Assembly (NCBI RefSeq): GCF_000382045.1
Contig: NZ_KB907463.1
Span: 123,878-187,877, forward strand
Length of the DNA stretch: 64,000 bases
Direction of reading: 5' to 3'
Origin: Variovorax atrisoli 110B
GTDB lineage: Bacteria; Pseudomonadota; Gammaproteobacteria; Burkholderiales; Burkholderiaceae_C
Notes under the pieces: model-generated
The model's database searches: none
What the model saw: the letters and a program-made list of their open reading frames with translations, nothing else
Told to the model about the DNA's origin: nothing
In this document: positions 36,630 to 44,849 of the stretch, piece after piece
Layout: each line of letters opens with the position of its first letter
Position numbering within the stretch: the stretch's first letter is position 1
Program-made: the position numbers and the translations under genes

Positions 36630-37765
36630 AGATCCCGTTGTTCCGGCCCGCCGCATCTTGCGAGCCAGAGGCAACGCGGCTGTCGGAAGCATTGGCAGCG
36701 GTACTGCGTAGCGGCACCTACATCCTGGGCCCGCAGGTCAAGGACTTCGAGGCTCGCCTTTCGGGCCTGCTCGACGGCCGTGAGACTGTGGCGGTGGGGT
36801 CGGGCTCCGAGGCCCTACTGCTGGCCTTCAAGAGCCTGGGCGTCGGAAGCGCGGGCGGGGGTGACGCGCTCGACGAGGTGCTGCTGCCCGCTTACACCTT
36901 CGTCGCATGCGCGGAGGCAGTGATCGCCGCCGGCGCGCGGCCGGTCTTCGTCGACAGCGCGCCTGGCGACTTCCTGCCTGCTCTCGCCGGCTTCCGCAAT
37001 GCCCGCACTCCACGCACGCGCGCAATCCTCGCGGTCGGCCTCTTCGGCGACGCAAGCAGCCTGCCCGAGTTGGCCGCCTACTGCAGCGACGAGAGCCTGC
37101 TGCTGGTCGAGGACGTGGCGCAATGCCTCGGTGCCCATGCCTCCGACGGCACGCGCACCGGCAACGCCGGCACCTGGGGCGATGCCGCGGCGATGAGCTT
37201 CTATCCCACCAAGACGCTGGGCGCGGCCGGCGATGCCGGGGCACTGGCCTTCAGGAACCCGGAACACGCGCGCAAGGCACGGCTGCTGCGCAACCACGGC
37301 TACGACGACGGCCTGCACCGCTGCCTGGGCCACAACAGCCGCATGGACGAGCTGCAAGCCTGCCTGCTCAATGCCGTGATGGACGGGTTCGCGCAGCACA
37401 TCGCACGGCGTCGCGAAATCGCCGCGCGCTACCTCTCGGCCTGGGCGGATCTGCCGCTGCACCTGCCTCCGGCTACGGCCGGCCACGCGTGGAACTACTT
37501 CGTGGTCGGACTCGGCAATTCGGGCGAACGTGCGTCCTTCGCGACGCGGATGGCCGAAGCCGGTGTCGCGACCCGGGTCTACTACGAGCAGCCGCTTCAC
37601 CATCACGAGGCGCTGCGGCCCTGGCACGGCGGCGTCAGCCTGCCGCATGCCGAGCGGCTGGCCGCGTGCTCGATCGCACTGCCGCTCTATCCGACGCTTG
37701 GCGAGGACGAGGTCGAGTACGTCATCGACGCGGTGCGCCAGGCCGTGCTGGATCCAGCGAGCTGA
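36626..37765 (+). CDS. DegT/DnrJ/EryC1/StrS aminotransferase
   Basis: 379 residues. PLP-dependent sugar aminotransferase with GSGSEALLLAFKSLG, EVLLPAYTFVACAEAV, LLVEDVAQCLGA and the PLP lysine in MSFYPTKTLGAAGDAG (Lys196). It would aminate a keto nucleotide sugar, probably the product of the preceding dehydrogenase. The result would be an amino sugar for a cell-surface polysaccharide. Last gene of the cluster. Confidence 0.9.
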   Translation: MKIPLFRPAASCEPEATRLSEALAAVLRSGTYILGPQVKDFEARLSGLLDGRETVAVGSGSEALLLAFKSLGVGSAGGGDALDEVLLPAYTFVACAEAVIAAGARPVFVDSAPGDFLPALAGFRNARTPRTRAILAVGLFGDASSLPELAAYCSDESLLLVEDVAQCLGAHASDGTRTGNAGTWGDAAAMSFYPTKTLGAAGDAGALAFRNPEHARKARLLRNHGYDDGLHRCLGHNSRMDELQACLLNAVMDGFAQHIARRREIAARYLSAWADLPLHLPPATAGHAWNYFVVGLGNSGERASFATRMAEAGVATRVYYEQPLHHHEALRPWHGGVSLPHAERLAACSIALPLYPTLGEDEVEYVIDAVRQAVLDPAS

Positions 37766-37798
37766 AACGGCCTAGCCAGGCCGAGCCGAGTGAGCGAC

Positions 37799-38290
37799 TC
37801 ACCCGCGCGTCGCGTTCTCCTTCATCTTCGCCAGCGCGATGGCGATCGCGGCGCCGCCCAGCGTCTTGATCAGCCCCGAGTGCTGCGCATAGAACTGGCT
37901 CACCTCGTCGATCACGCCCGCGTGCTGCTGCTCGGCGTGCGTGGCGATCTCGGTCACCTGCGCGGGCGAGAGCTGCGAGGCCTGGTCGGGCGTGATCTGC
38001 GTCTGGCCCGGCTGCAGCATGCGTCCGAGCACGCCGCCCGCCAGCGCCGAGGCGGCCGCCGGCCCGAGCGTGGCCAGGATCTGGTTGAGCACGCCCGCCT
38101 GCTGGGCCGGCGAGGACTGGCCGAAGAGCTGGCCCACGGTGTCGCCGAAAGGCGGCGTCTGGTCCGAGCGCATCGCGGCGGCGAGCCCTGCGCCCAGTTC
38201 GCCGGGCGAGGCATGCTGCGCGACCTGGTCGAGGTGGGCCTCGGCGTTGTTGTTGCCGATGGCCTGCTGGAGGATGTCGAGTAAGCCCAT
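37799..38290 (-). CDS. YidB-like (DUF937) protein
   Basis: 163 residues. GLLDILQQAIGN at the N-terminus, FGDTVGQLFGQS, a Gly/Ala-rich middle (GPAAASALAGGVLGRML) and an FYAQHSGLIKTLGGAAIAIAL C-terminus match DUF937/YidB proteins. Function unknown. Convergent with the aminotransferase gene; 40 bp before a GlsB-like gene in the same direction... the latter is upstream and the two may share a transcript. Confidence 0.75.
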   Translation of the reverse strand: MGLLDILQQAIGNNNAEAHLDQVAQHASPGELGAGLAAAMRSDQTPPFGDTVGQLFGQSSPAQQAGVLNQILATLGPAAASALAGGVLGRMLQPGQTQITPDQASQLSPAQVTEIATHAEQQHAGVIDEVSQFYAQHSGLIKTLGGAAIAIALAKMKENATRG

Positions 38291-38330
38291 GGAGAACTCC
38301 TTGTCTGTGGTGAAGGCGGGAGCGCCCGCC

Positions 38331-38573
38331 TCAGCGGCTCACGAGGTGCCAGACCCCCAGCAGCACGGCTGCGCCGACCACCGAGGCGATGAAGCCGGCT
38401 CCCGCGCCCGCTGAATACCAGCCCATGGCCTGCCCCGCATAGGTGGCGACCAGCGAGCCCGCGATGCCGAGCACCGCCGTGAGGATGAACCCCATCGAGT
38501 TGTTGCCTGGCAGCACGGCGCGGGCCAGAAGCCCGGCGATGAAGCCGATCAGAATCGTCCAGATGATGTGCAC
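38331..38573 (-). CDS. GlsB/YeaQ/YmgE-family small membrane protein
   Basis: 80 residues from GTG 38573, with AGGGAGC close upstream as ribosome-binding site. Three membrane segments with the family pattern IIWTILIGFIAGLLARAVLPG, GFILTAVLGIAGSLVATYAG and GFIASVVGAAVLLGVWHLV. Transglycosylase-associated/stress-induced membrane proteins of this family are common and poorly understood. Confidence 0.85.
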   Translation of the reverse strand: MHIIWTILIGFIAGLLARAVLPGNNSMGFILTAVLGIAGSLVATYAGQAMGWYSAGAGAGFIASVVGAAVLLGVWHLVSR

Positions 38574-38757
38574 GGTAGCTCCCTGTTGGTGACAGCAAGC
38601 GCCGCCGCTGCTTGGCGGACAGCGCCCGGGGATCGTGTTCCCGCGTTCCTGAGCGCCAACTGACGGCGCGCCGTCCTGCCGCCGCGCGGTCGCCAAGGCG
38701 CTGGCTGGAAGCGGGAGCATTTCGCTATCCTGCCGGCTGGCCAAGAAGAAGGAAGAG

Positions 38758-40326
38758 ATGACTTTGCAAACGCACCCTGACGTCCAAGCCGCCATGGAAC
38801 GCAGTTTCGGCGCCATTGCCGACCTGGTCCGCCTCCACGCAAGACACACGCCCGGCCACGCTGCGCTGTCGGACGCGAACCGCACGCTGGACTACCGCTC
38901 GCTCGACGCGCTGATGGACCGCGTCGCGGCCAGCCTGCAGCGCGACGGGCTCAAGGCCGGCGACGCGATCGCGATCTGTGCCTCGTCGTCGGTGAACTAC
39001 GCGGCCGTGTTCCTGGGCGCGCTGCGCGCGGGCGTCGCGGTGGCACCGCTGGCCCCCGGCTCCGCTCCCGCGAGCCTAGCGCGCATGATCGAGGATGCCG
39101 ATGCGCGCATCCTCTTCAGCGACGCATCGGCGGCCGAGGTGATCGGCCCCGCGAAGGAAGGCGGCATCGCGCGCGTGGCGCTCGACGGCTCGCAGGTCGG
39201 CCGCGGCATCGACGAATGGCTGGCGCCTGCCGGTGCGCGGCCCGAGCCCGTCGATGTGCAGCCGGGCTGGGCCTTCAATATCATCTATTCGTCGGGCACC
39301 ACGGGCGAGCCCAAGGGCATCGTGCAGGGCCATGGCATGCGCTGGGCCCACGTGCAGCGCGGCGCGAAGTACGAGTACGGGCCCGACTCGGTCACGCTGC
39401 TGTCGACGCCGCTGTACTCCAACACCACGCTGGTGGTGTTCTTCCCCACGCTGGCCTTCGGCGGCTGCGTGGTGCTGATGCCCAAGTTCGACGCGCTGGG
39501 CTACCTGCAGCTGGCGCAGCAGCGCCGCGTGACGCACACCATGCTCGTGCCGGTGCAGTACCAGCGGCTGATGGCGCATCCGCGCTTCGACGAGCACGAC
39601 CTGTCTTCGTACAAGCACAAGTTCAGCACCAGCGCGCCCTTCGGCGCCGCGCTGAAGGCCGACGTGCTCAAACGCTGGCCCGGCGGGCTGGTCGAGTTCT
39701 ACGGCATGACCGAGGGCGGCGGCACCTGCATCCTGGAGGCGCACCTGAATCCCACGAAGCTGCACACCGTGGGCCGGCCCGCCGAGGGCAGCGACATCCG
39801 CCTGATCGACGAGGAAGGCAACGAGCTGCCGCGCGGCGACACCGAGGTGGCCGGCGAAGTGGTGGGCCACTCGGCCGGCATGATGACCGGCTACCACCGC
39901 CAGCCCGCGAAGACGCGAGAGGCCGAGTGGTTCGATGCCACCGGCAAGCGCTTCATCCGCACCGGCGACGTGGGCCGCTTCGATGCCGACGGCTTCCTGA
40001 CGCTGTTCGACCGCAAGAAGGACATGATCATCAGCGGCGGCTTCAACATCTACCCGAGCGACCTCGAGGCCGTGCTGCGCGGCCATTCGGCGGTGGCCGA
40101 CGTGGCTGTCGTGGGCGTGCCTTCGGAGCAGTGGGGCGAGACGCCCGCCGCCTTCGTGGTGCGCCGCGAGGGCGACGCCACGAGCGAAGAGGAGTTGCTG
40201 CAGTGGGCCAATGCCCAGGTCGGCAAGACACAGCGCCTGGCGCGCCTCGCCTTCATCGACGAGCTGCCGCGCAGCGCGATCGGCAAGGTGCTCAAGCGCG
40301 AGCTGCGTGAACTCGCCGTCCGCTGA
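38758..40326 (+). CDS. Acyl-CoA synthetase-like adenylate-forming enzyme
   Basis: 522 residues, ANL superfamily. P-loop IIYSSGTTGEPKG, YGMTEGGG, RTGDVGRFDADGF, KDMIISGGFNIYPSDLE hinge and the catalytic lysine in RSAIGKVLKREL are all intact. It activates a carboxylic acid with ATP and transfers it, most likely to CoA; a medium-chain or aromatic acid is plausible. The last 20 bp overlap the start of a transporter gene, which suggests that the two work on related compounds. Confidence 0.88.
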   Translation: MTLQTHPDVQAAMERSFGAIADLVRLHARHTPGHAALSDANRTLDYRSLDALMDRVAASLQRDGLKAGDAIAICASSSVNYAAVFLGALRAGVAVAPLAPGSAPASLARMIEDADARILFSDASAAEVIGPAKEGGIARVALDGSQVGRGIDEWLAPAGARPEPVDVQPGWAFNIIYSSGTTGEPKGIVQGHGMRWAHVQRGAKYEYGPDSVTLLSTPLYSNTTLVVFFPTLAFGGCVVLMPKFDALGYLQLAQQRRVTHTMLVPVQYQRLMAHPRFDEHDLSSYKHKFSTSAPFGAALKADVLKRWPGGLVEFYGMTEGGGTCILEAHLNPTKLHTVGRPAEGSDIRLIDEEGNELPRGDTEVAGEVVGHSAGMMTGYHRQPAKTREAEWFDATGKRFIRTGDVGRFDADGFLTLFDRKKDMIISGGFNIYPSDLEAVLRGHSAVADVAVVGVPSEQWGETPAAFVVRREGDATSEEELLQWANAQVGKTQRLARLAFIDELPRSAIGKVLKRELRELAVR

Positions 40327-41440
40327 CACCGGCGCGGCCGCAGCGCCCGACCACGGCGGCGGCGGCAACGGCCTGCTGTGGGTGCTGGTCGCCGTGGCGG
40401 TGCTGTTCGCGTTCCTGCACCCGCGCGCGCCCATGGACTGGCTGCGCCTGGTCGACTGGCAGACCGTCGGCGCGCTCGCCGGCCTGCTGGCCATCACCCA
40501 GGGCGTCGAGAAAAGCGGCATGCTGCAGGCCACCGCCCAGCGCCTGCTCGCCCGCACCCACAACCAGCGCAGCCTCGCGATGCTGCTGACGGCCAGTGCG
40601 GCCTTTCTATCCGCGCTGGTCACCAACGACGTGAGCCTGTTCCTGCTGGTGCCGCTCACGCGCGTGCTCGCCACCCAGGCGCACCTGCCGCTGGCGCGGC
40701 TGGTGGTGCTGCAGGCGCTCGCGGTGAACGCGGGCTCGGCCCTCACGCCCATCGGCAATCCGCAGAACCTCTACCTCTGGCACCGCTCCGGCGAGGGCTT
40801 CGTCGCCTTCATGGGGATGATGGGCCCGACGGTCGCGGTGATGCTGTTCTGGGTCTTCGTGGCGGTGTGGCTGCTGGTGCCGCGCACGCCGATCGAGCTC
40901 AAGCCGCAGGCCGAGGCCGCGCCGGTGCAGCCGCGCATGCTGGCGCTGTCGGGGCTGCTGTTCATCGGCTTCGTGATCGCACTCGACCGGCACTGGCTGC
41001 TCGCGGGCCTGGGCGTGGTGTTCGGCGTGTTCCTGGTGAGCTATCCGCGCGTGCTGCGCGGCATCGACTGGGCGCTGCTGGCGATCATCGCGCTGATGTT
41101 CGTGGACCTGCGCCAGCTCGCGCAGCTGCCCGCGGTGGTGGCGCTGCTGGGCCACTGGCCGATCACCGAGGGCTGGCGCGCGTACCTCGCGGCGATCGTC
41201 ACCTCGCAGTTCATCAGCAACGTGCCGGCCGCGATCCTGCTGGACGGCCACGTGCGCGACCTGCCCGCGCTGGCGGCCGGGGTGAGCGTGGGCGGCTTCG
41301 GCTGCGTGCTGGGCTCGCTGGCCAACCTGATCGCGCTGCGGCTGGCGAAGCTGCCCCGTGGGCTGAGCGAGTTCCATCGCATCAGCATTCCGTTCCTGGT
41401 CGTCTGCGCAGCATCGGCGCTGCTGCTGCGGCTGGGGTGA
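40307..41440 (+). CDS. SLC13/ArsB/NhaD-like ion-transporter-superfamily permease
   Basis: 377 residues from GTG 40307, overlapping the preceding gene by 20 bp. About ten membrane segments. VTNDVSLFLLVPL and NAGSALTPIGNPQNLYLW resemble the repeated Asn-Asp and Gly-rich signatures of the ArsB/citrate-symporter superfamily, and SQFISNVPAAILL is the second half's counterpart. It probably exchanges or co-transports an anion such as a carboxylate. Substrate is not determined. Confidence 0.78.
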   Translation: MNSPSADTGAAAAPDHGGGGNGLLWVLVAVAVLFAFLHPRAPMDWLRLVDWQTVGALAGLLAITQGVEKSGMLQATAQRLLARTHNQRSLAMLLTASAAFLSALVTNDVSLFLLVPLTRVLATQAHLPLARLVVLQALAVNAGSALTPIGNPQNLYLWHRSGEGFVAFMGMMGPTVAVMLFWVFVAVWLLVPRTPIELKPQAEAAPVQPRMLALSGLLFIGFVIALDRHWLLAGLGVVFGVFLVSYPRVLRGIDWALLAIIALMFVDLRQLAQLPAVVALLGHWPITEGWRAYLAAIVTSQFISNVPAAILLDGHVRDLPALAAGVSVGGFGCVLGSLANLIALRLAKLPRGLSEFHRISIPFLVVCAASALLLRLG

Positions 41441-41491
41441 CAGCGGCGGTGCGGCGTCGGACAATCGCGTTCTCCCTTCCCGCGTCCTCCC

Positions 41492-42187
41492 ATGCATACG
41501 CCCGCCACGCACACCCTGGCCCTGCGCGACTACGGCCACTCGCACGGCAGCCACGCGCACGACCATTTCCAGGTGCTGATCGGCCTGGACGGTGTGCTCG
41601 AAATCGAGGTGGAAGGCCGAGGCGCCGGCATCGCCGCGGGCGAGGCGCAGGTGGTGGCGCCGGGCGACCGGCACGACTTCAGCGCGCGCAGGCACGGCGC
41701 CGTGTGCCTGGTGCTCGACACCACGCAGCCCGCATGGGCCCGCTGCGCCGAGCGCGCTCCGCCCGGTTCGCCGCAGTTGCACGCGCTGGCGCGCTACCTC
41801 GCGCAATGCATGAAGCAGCCACAGGCCTCGGCACTGGCGCTGCAGCACGGCCCCGCGCTGCTGCTGGAGGCCTGGAGCCCGTCGCCGGCGTCCTCCGCCG
41901 ACTCGCGCCGCCGCCGCATCGACTGGCACCTGCTCGCCGACTGGGCCCGCGCCCGCTGGCACCAGCCGCTGGCCGTGGCCGACCTGGCGGAGGTCGCCTG
42001 CCTGAGCCCCAGCCAGTTCGCCCAGCGCTGCCGCGACGAGCAGGGAATGGGCGCGATGCAGTGGCTGCGCTCGATGCGGCTGGCGCACGCGCGGGAGCTG
42101 CGGATGGGCGGCATGAGCGTGGCGGAGACGGCGAGGCGCACCGGGTACCGTTCGCCTTCCGCTCTTACGGCAGCGCTGCGGCGCTGA
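41492..42187 (+). CDS. AraC-family transcriptional regulator
   Basis: 231 residues. N-terminal cupin-like sensor (HDHFQVLIGLDGVLEIEVEG, QVVAPGDRHDFSA) and C-terminal double helix-turn-helix (LAVADLAEVACLSPSQFAQRC and MSVAETARRTGYRSPSALTAAL). Its target is unknown. Nearest genes are the transporter upstream and the EamA exporter downstream, past repeat B5. Confidence 0.88.
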   Translation: MHTPATHTLALRDYGHSHGSHAHDHFQVLIGLDGVLEIEVEGRGAGIAAGEAQVVAPGDRHDFSARRHGAVCLVLDTTQPAWARCAERAPPGSPQLHALARYLAQCMKQPQASALALQHGPALLLEAWSPSPASSADSRRRRIDWHLLADWARARWHQPLAVADLAEVACLSPSQFAQRCRDEQGMGAMQWLRSMRLAHARELRMGGMSVAETARRTGYRSPSALTAALRR

Positions 42188-42189
42188 CT

Positions 42190-42307
42190 TCCCCCTCCCC
42201 CGCTGGGGGAGGGTCGGGGTGGGGGCACGACGGCGCCAATGGAAAACACGTCGCCTGATAGACGGCCTGCCCCCATCCCGGCTTTCCCCCAGAGGGGGAA
42301 GGAGCAA
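42190..42307. repeat. Dispersed repeat family B, copy B5
   Basis: Inverted doublet with CCCTCCCCC-gct-GGGGGAGGG and TTTCCCCC-aga-GGGGGAAGG hairpins, inner strands GGGGTGGGGGC / GCCCCCATCCC. It fills the gap between the AraC and EamA genes. Confidence 0.85.
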
Positions 42308-42377
42308 CACCCAAACCATCGTTTCGCGACGACGAACCGTCATTGCGCGACGACCGCATCGCGTAGCCTCGCCGTCC

Positions 42378-43220
42378 ATGCCATCGACCGCCTACGCACT
42401 GATCGCCATCGCCCTGTGGACCACGCTCGCTTCGCTGGGCACTTCCCTGTCCCACCTGCCGCCCTTCCTGCTCACCGGGCTGGCGCTCATCATCGGCAGC
42501 GTGCCGAGCTGGCCGCTGGTGCTGCGCGACCGCGGCGCCTGGAAGGTGCCGCCGCGCACGCTGGCGCTGGGCATCTACGGGCTCTTCGGCTACCACTTCC
42601 TGCTGTTCATCGCGCTGCGCTACGCGCCGCCGGTGGAGGCCAACCTGGTCAACTACCTCTGGCCGCTGCTGATGGTGGTGCTGGCGCCGGTGCTGCTGAC
42701 GGGCGTGTCGCTGAGGCCGCTGCACCTGGTGGCGGGGCTGCTGGGTTTTGGCGGCGCGGCGGCGGCGATCCTGGGTGCAGGCGGGGGCGGCGGCGTTTCC
42801 GCCGCGGGGTACTGGGGCTTCGCGCCGGCGCTGGCCTCGGCCTTCGTCTGGGCGAGCTATTCGCTGTGGACGAAGCGCGTGCCGGCCTTCCCGACCTCGG
42901 CGATCGGCCTGTTCGGACTGGTCTCGGGGGTGCTCGCGCTGGCCTGCCATGCGGTGCTGGAGCCCTCGGTGTCGCTGACGGCCCGAGACTGGGCGCTGCT
43001 CGCGCTGTGCGGCCTCGGCCCGCTGGGGGCGGCCTTCTTCGTGTGGGACATGGCGCTCAAGCGCGGCGACGCGCGGCAGATCGGCATCCTGAGCTACATC
43101 ACGCCGCTGGGCTCGACGGCGCTGCTGTTGCTGGTGACGGGCCGTCCACTGACCTGGACCATCGCGCTGGCGGCCTGGCTCATCATCTCGGCGGCGATCA
43201 TGGGCACGCGCGTGCGTTGA
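42378..43220 (+). CDS. EamA/DMT-family exporter
   Basis: 280 residues with ten predicted helices in two halves. VEANLVNYLWPLLMVVLAPVLL and WDMALKRGDARQIGILSYITPL are the halves' conserved segments, typical of the aromatic-amino-acid exporter branch (YddG-like). It probably exports amino acids or similar metabolites. ATG 42378 is preceded by about 70 bp after repeat B5. Confidence 0.87.
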   Translation: MPSTAYALIAIALWTTLASLGTSLSHLPPFLLTGLALIIGSVPSWPLVLRDRGAWKVPPRTLALGIYGLFGYHFLLFIALRYAPPVEANLVNYLWPLLMVVLAPVLLTGVSLRPLHLVAGLLGFGGAAAAILGAGGGGGVSAAGYWGFAPALASAFVWASYSLWTKRVPAFPTSAIGLFGLVSGVLALACHAVLEPSVSLTARDWALLALCGLGPLGAAFFVWDMALKRGDARQIGILSYITPLGSTALLLLVTGRPLTWTIALAAWLIISAAIMGTRVR

Positions 43221-43318
43221 TCGCGGCGATGCGGGCGTGCTGAATCAGGCTGTATCCGACGGCGCGCCTTCATCTTTTCTGGCTAGAGTGGAGGCTCAGG
43301 AAAAAGGAGCCAACCCAC

Positions 43319-43636
43319 ATGGACGACAAGAACAGGGATTTCGAGATCACGCCAAAGCTGGTGTTCGACCTGAACCTGGCGCTGTACCTCGACCTGGTGG
43401 CCGCGCTGGAGGGTGCGGGCGCCGTCACCTACCGCCAGATGGCGGCCCGGGTGCTGAACATCAGCATGGATGCACGCAACGACGGCGAGACCGGCCTGTC
43501 GACGGTGCTCGAGGGCATCGCCCGGGGCTTCGCCGGCCACGGCGACGGCCTGTCGATCGAACTGCTGAAGGCCGCGCGGAACCTGCGCGAGGACGACGCG
43601 CTGGGCGACATCCCCCTGCGCCCCGACGAAGGCTGA
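43319..43636 (+). CDS. Hypothetical small protein
   Basis: 105 residues, not recognised. AAAAAGGAG lies 10 nt before the ATG, a good ribosome-binding site. The sequence is soluble and helical (KLVFDLNLALYLDLVAALEG; YRQMAARVLNIS; ELLKAARNLRED), with no cysteines, signal or membrane segments. It is convergent with the NADP oxidoreductase gene. Confidence 0.7.
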   Translation: MDDKNRDFEITPKLVFDLNLALYLDLVAALEGAGAVTYRQMAARVLNISMDARNDGETGLSTVLEGIARGFAGHGDGLSIELLKAARNLREDDALGDIPLRPDEG

Positions 43637-43681
43637 GGCAGGCGCGGCCTCCCCCTCCTTCGCTTCGGCGTCCGTCTCGCC

Positions 43682-44725
43682 TCAGTCTTCGGCGACCTGC
43701 AGCACCAGCTTGCCGAAGTTCTCGCCCGCGAAGAGCTTGTTGAGCGACTCGGGGAAGGTGTCCAGCCCCTTCACCACGTCTTCCTTGCTCTTCATGCGGC
43801 CGTCCTTCAGGTAGCCGGCCATCTCGGCTATGGCAATGTGGTACCGGTCGGCGTAGTCGAACACCACGATGCCTTCCATGCGCGCGCGGTTCACCAGCAG
43901 GCTCAGGTAGTTCCTCGGGCCCGCCGAGGGCATGCTGTTGGCGTTGTTGTACTGGCTGATGGCGCCGCAGATGATGATGCGGGCCTTGCGCGCGAGCCGC
44001 GCGAGCACCATGTCGAGGATCTCGCCGCCGACGTTGTCGAAGTAGATGTCCACGCCCTTCGGGCAGTGCGTCTTCAAGCCCTCGCGCACCGCGGCGGCGC
44101 CGGCCTTGTAGTCGATGCAGGCGTCGAAGCCCAGCTCCTTGACCACCCAGTCGCACTTGGCCTGGCCGCCGGCGATGCCGACCACGCGGCAGCCCTTGAT
44201 CTTGGCGAGCTGGCCCACGGTCTGGCCGACCGCGCCGGCCGCGCCCGACACCACCACCGTCTCGCCCGGCTTGGGCATGCCCACGTCCATCAGGCCGAAG
44301 TAGCCGGTCATGCCGGGCATGCCCAGCACGTTGAGCCACTGGGTGATGGTGCCCACGTTCAGGTCGATCTTCACCAGGCCGTTGCGCTTGATCTGGTCCC
44401 CCGGGATGAGGATGTATTCCTGCACGCCCAGCGTGCCGTAGACGGTGTCGCCCACCGCGAACTGCGGGTTCTTCGAGGCAACGACGCGGCCGACTCCGCC
44501 GGCGCGCATCACTTCGTCGATGCCCACGGGCGGGATGTAGCTCTTGGCGTCGTTGAGCCAGCCGCGCATGGCGGGGTCGAGCGACAGCGACAGCGTCTTG
44601 ACGAGCACGCCGCCTTCGGCCGGTTCGCCGACGGGCTCGGTGGTGAACTTCCAGTTCTCGCGCGTGGCCGTGCCCTCGGGGCGCTTGGCGAGGCGGACCT
44701 GGTGGTTGGTGAGTGGGGTGCTCAT
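43682..44725 (-). CDS. Zinc-independent NADP-dependent oxidoreductase (MDR, CurA-like)
   Basis: 347 residues. LSLDPAMRGWL, the nucleotide motif VVVSGAAGAVGQTVGQLAKIKG, CDWVVKELGFDACIDYKAG and YFDNVGGEILDMVLA mark the medium-chain reductase branch of curcumin reductase/leukotriene B4 dehydrogenase. It reduces alpha,beta-unsaturated carbonyl compounds with NADPH. Start at ATG 44725; no operon partner. Confidence 0.92.
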   Translation of the reverse strand: MSTPLTNHQVRLAKRPEGTATRENWKFTTEPVGEPAEGGVLVKTLSLSLDPAMRGWLNDAKSYIPPVGIDEVMRAGGVGRVVASKNPQFAVGDTVYGTLGVQEYILIPGDQIKRNGLVKIDLNVGTITQWLNVLGMPGMTGYFGLMDVGMPKPGETVVVSGAAGAVGQTVGQLAKIKGCRVVGIAGGQAKCDWVVKELGFDACIDYKAGAAAVREGLKTHCPKGVDIYFDNVGGEILDMVLARLARKARIIICGAISQYNNANSMPSAGPRNYLSLLVNRARMEGIVVFDYADRYHIAIAEMAGYLKDGRMKSKEDVVKGLDTFPESLNKLFAGENFGKLVLQVAED

Positions 44726-44849
44726 GGCGTCTGTCTCCTTGACCTTGAATGAGGGGCGCTGGCGCGCAGGCGCATCGTAGCGGCGCCCCCGGGGCGGGCA
44801 GGTAGCGCAGGCGACAGCGGCGCGCCCGGCGCCTCGGCCCCTTCCGGGT

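Noticed and set aside
33486..37765. A complete antibiotic or capsule biosynthetic cluster
   Set aside because: Only four genes, without polymerase, flippase, export or synthase modules; a small sugar-modifying set is the most that the sequence supports.
37766..37798. Small inverted repeats between convergent genes as a terminator
   Set aside because: Six- and five-bp stems without a T run; too weak to list.
42600..42850. Gly-rich tract in the EamA gene as a repeat insertion
   Set aside because: It is a short GGC/GGG run in a loop between two helices with no match to families A or B.
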